The position numbers were made by a program, and so were the translations under genes. Shown here one piece after another: positions 5,789 through 6,676 of a DNA stretch of 6,676 nt. Numbering within the stretch: the first letter of the stretch is position 1; every line of letters starts with the position of its first letter. Under the pieces are notes generated by a model. That model did no database searches. It was not told where the DNA came from and saw only the letters and a list, made by a program, of their open reading frames with translations. The DNA comes from Phascolarctobacterium sp. GTDB taxonomy: Bacteria > Bacillota > Negativicutes > Acidaminococcales > Acidaminococcaceae. The stretch spans positions 1 through 6,676 of the forward strand of contig JAKSOJ010000069.1 of NCBI GenBank assembly GCA_024405645.1, given 5' to 3'.

Positions 5789-6480
5789 TATTCTTCGTCA
5801 AGCATTTGCTCAAATTCTTCAGGGTTGTCTGGTAGAGCATCGAGAATCTCCCAAGGGTTAACTTCTGCAAAATCTTCGCGTTTGGAGGATGAACCATCCA
5901 AAACTATCACGCAGCGAGCACCAATGGCGTTGGCGCAACGAACATCGTTCGGTGTATCACCGATGAAAATGAAATCGCTGGGCAAAGTAGAACGGTCTTC
6001 CAAGTACAGACGATGCAATGCGAATTTAGCAAGCATGCTTCTTTCTTCGGCCAGTTCGCCGAATACGGAATGATTGAAGTTGAAATATTTATCTAGCTTA
6101 TAATGAGCCAATTTTTGCTTTGCACCATTTTTGATATTGCCAGTGCAGAGGCAGTTTTCATATTTGGAGCCGGGCTTAGCAAAATGTTCAAGGGTTTTCT
6201 CAACGTTCTTCATGATTCTGCCTTGATGGGTGGGCAATTGCTTGCCAAGTTCGATGTCGTAACGAATGAGAATGCTGGCTGCTTCAGCAGGAATGAAGCG
6301 TCCACGAATTTGCATAATTATATTTTTAATAATATCGGAATCAGTACGACCTGCTAGGCTGCTATTAATTTGATATACATCTAAAAAGTAGTAGTCTTGT
6401 ACAGCTTTGCAGAGTGCATCATAACCAGCAAGGTTGGTTAATAACAATGTACCATCGATGTCCCACATTAAATGTTTCAT
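5788..6480 (-). CDS. HAD-superfamily phosphatase (Gph-like)
   Basis: A 230-residue cytoplasmic haloacid-dehalogenase-type hydrolase with the phosphoglycolate-phosphatase-like fold: Rossmann core plus an alpha-helical C1 cap at about 15-85 that includes AGRTDSDIIKNI. Motif I is WDIDGTLL (nucleophile D7, acid/base D9), motif II is LCTGN with T113, and motif IV is FIFIGDTPNDV with D175 and D179, the Mg2+ ligands. The usual motif III lysine is not obvious; R147 in the segment AEERSMLAKFAL probably takes its place, as I recall for a subgroup of relatives. The substrate (a small phosphorylated metabolite, phosphoglycolate or another) cannot be given. ATG 6480 has a ribosome site GGAGGA at 6498-6493, twelve bases away, which is rather far. 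It is the first gene of an operon with the exported pentapeptide protein, ten bases downstream. Confidence 0.92.
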   Translation of the reverse strand: MKHLMWDIDGTLLLTNLAGYDALCKAVQDYYFLDVYQINSSLAGRTDSDIIKNIIMQIRGRFIPAEAASILIRYDIELGKQLPTHQGRIMKNVEKTLEHFAKPGSKYENCLCTGNIKNGAKQKLAHYKLDKYFNFNHSVFGELAEERSMLAKFALHRLYLEDRSTLPSDFIFIGDTPNDVRCANAIGARCVIVLDGSSSKREDFAEVNPWEILDALPDNPEEFEQMLDEE

Positions 6481-6507
6481 GTTGTTCGTAATTCCTCCGG
6501 GGAAACT

Positions 6508-6530
6508 TGCGATATTTGGTTTATATCACA
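6508..6530. promoter_or_regulatory. Palindrome overlapping the HAD operon -10 box (possible operator)
   Basis: TGCGATAT (6508-6515) and ATATCACA (6523-6530) form a 7-of-8 inverted repeat with a 7-base spacer, covering the -10 box and the presumed start site. The position suits a repressor. The outer half also resembles the ends of the repeat further right, so it could simply be a repeat remnant. No regulator gene is nearby. Confidence 0.35.
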
Positions 6531-6548
6531 TATGATTTCTAAATACAA
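6520..6548 (-). promoter_or_regulatory. Promoter of the HAD-pentapeptide operon
   Basis: On the minus strand, TTGTAT (6548-6543) and TATAAA (6525-6520) are separated by 17 bases. The -35 is weak and the -10 good. The start of transcription would be near 6513, about 33 bases before the HAD ATG. Confidence 0.55.
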
Positions 6549-6561
6549 TATTCCTAAAAAC

Positions 6562-6674
6562 TTGTAAGATTTGGTTTAGACAAGGCGCCAAGAATAAAAT
6601 CACCGGAGGCGTACTTTGATGTACGTCGAGGATGATTTTTTCGAAGGCAACGCAGTATAAAGCAAATATCACAA
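6562..6674. repeat. Small palindromic intergenic element at the right edge
   Basis: The ends are an imperfect inverted repeat: ttgtaagatttggttta (6562-6578) matches the complement of 6658-6674 at 14 of 17 bases. Inside is a long hairpin: aaaatca 6596-6602 with tgatttt 6633-6639, and cgtac 6610-6614 with gtacg 6621-6625 around loop tttgat, with extra G-C pairs between. A third copy of the end motif lies at 6507-6523, so the element might instead span 6507-6674, where the outer 19 bases match at 17. It is too short to code for anything and looks like a non-autonomous or REP-like repeat. On the plus strand the hairpin is followed by TTTTTT and might terminate transcription approaching the HAD operon head-on. 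Confidence 0.55.
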
Positions 6675-6676
6675 AT

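Noticed and set aside
5025..5897. 290-residue form of the pentapeptide protein starting at 5897
   Set aside because: The extra 40 residues overlap the HAD gene and would bury a good signal peptide; the ribosome site at 5788-5780 supports the 5777 start.
5825..6357. Two plus-strand open frames inside the HAD gene
   Set aside because: Opposite-strand shadows; the HAD motifs on the minus strand are unambiguous.
6508..6530. CRP/FNR-type site before the HAD gene (TGCGA and TCACA halves)
   Set aside because: The halves are separated by 13 bases rather than the 6 needed for a CRP/FNR dimer, so only a generic palindrome is claimed.
6562..6676. Insertion sequence with transposase
   Set aside because: Inverted-repeat ends are present, but the interval is about 110 bases with no coding capacity; at most a non-autonomous element.

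Overview
The window looks like ordinary chromosome of an anaerobic Firmicute-type bacterium. My best guess is Negativicutes (diderm Firmicutes). The reasons are strong AGGAGG-type ribosome sites, AT-rich sigma-A promoters, a Firmicutes-style MGMT, a class-2 MenC/NSAR enolase, a yajQ gene (commonest in Gram-negatives) and a Sec-exported pentapeptide protein. The taxonomic call is inference; no rRNA or marker gene is present.

Layout. Positions 1-301 hold the unidentified end of something upstream followed by a cluster of strong hairpins. Next are an O6-alkylguanine-DNA alkyltransferase (302-808), an AT-rich spacer with a decayed repeat and the yajQ promoter (809-1096), yajQ (1097-1588) and, 26 bases later, an FMN-dependent alpha-hydroxy-acid oxidizing protein (1615-2628), probably one operon. 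A hairpin terminator precedes a patatin-like phospholipase (2742-3584). The spacer 3585-3843 carries a heptamer/hairpin repeat element and a well-formed promoter for an o-succinylbenzoate synthase/N-succinylamino-acid racemase family enzyme (3844-4956). A bidirectional terminator separates this from two minus-strand genes read from the right: a HAD phosphatase (6480-5788) and an exported pentapeptide-repeat protein (5777-5025), tightly coupled. Upstream of the HAD gene are its promoter with an overlapping palindrome and another inverted-repeat element running to the window edge.

The genes do not form one pathway: DNA repair, a nucleotide-binding protein, flavin oxidation, lipid hydrolysis, enolase-superfamily chemistry and phosphatase functions sit side by side. 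The two convincing transcription units are yajQ-FMN enzyme and HAD-pentapeptide protein. I see no defence system, mobile-element gene, CRISPR array or RNA gene. The less ordinary material is in the spacers, where several structured repeats occur, and in a cysteine cluster at the N-terminus of the FMN enzyme. I found no convincing undescribed multi-gene system.
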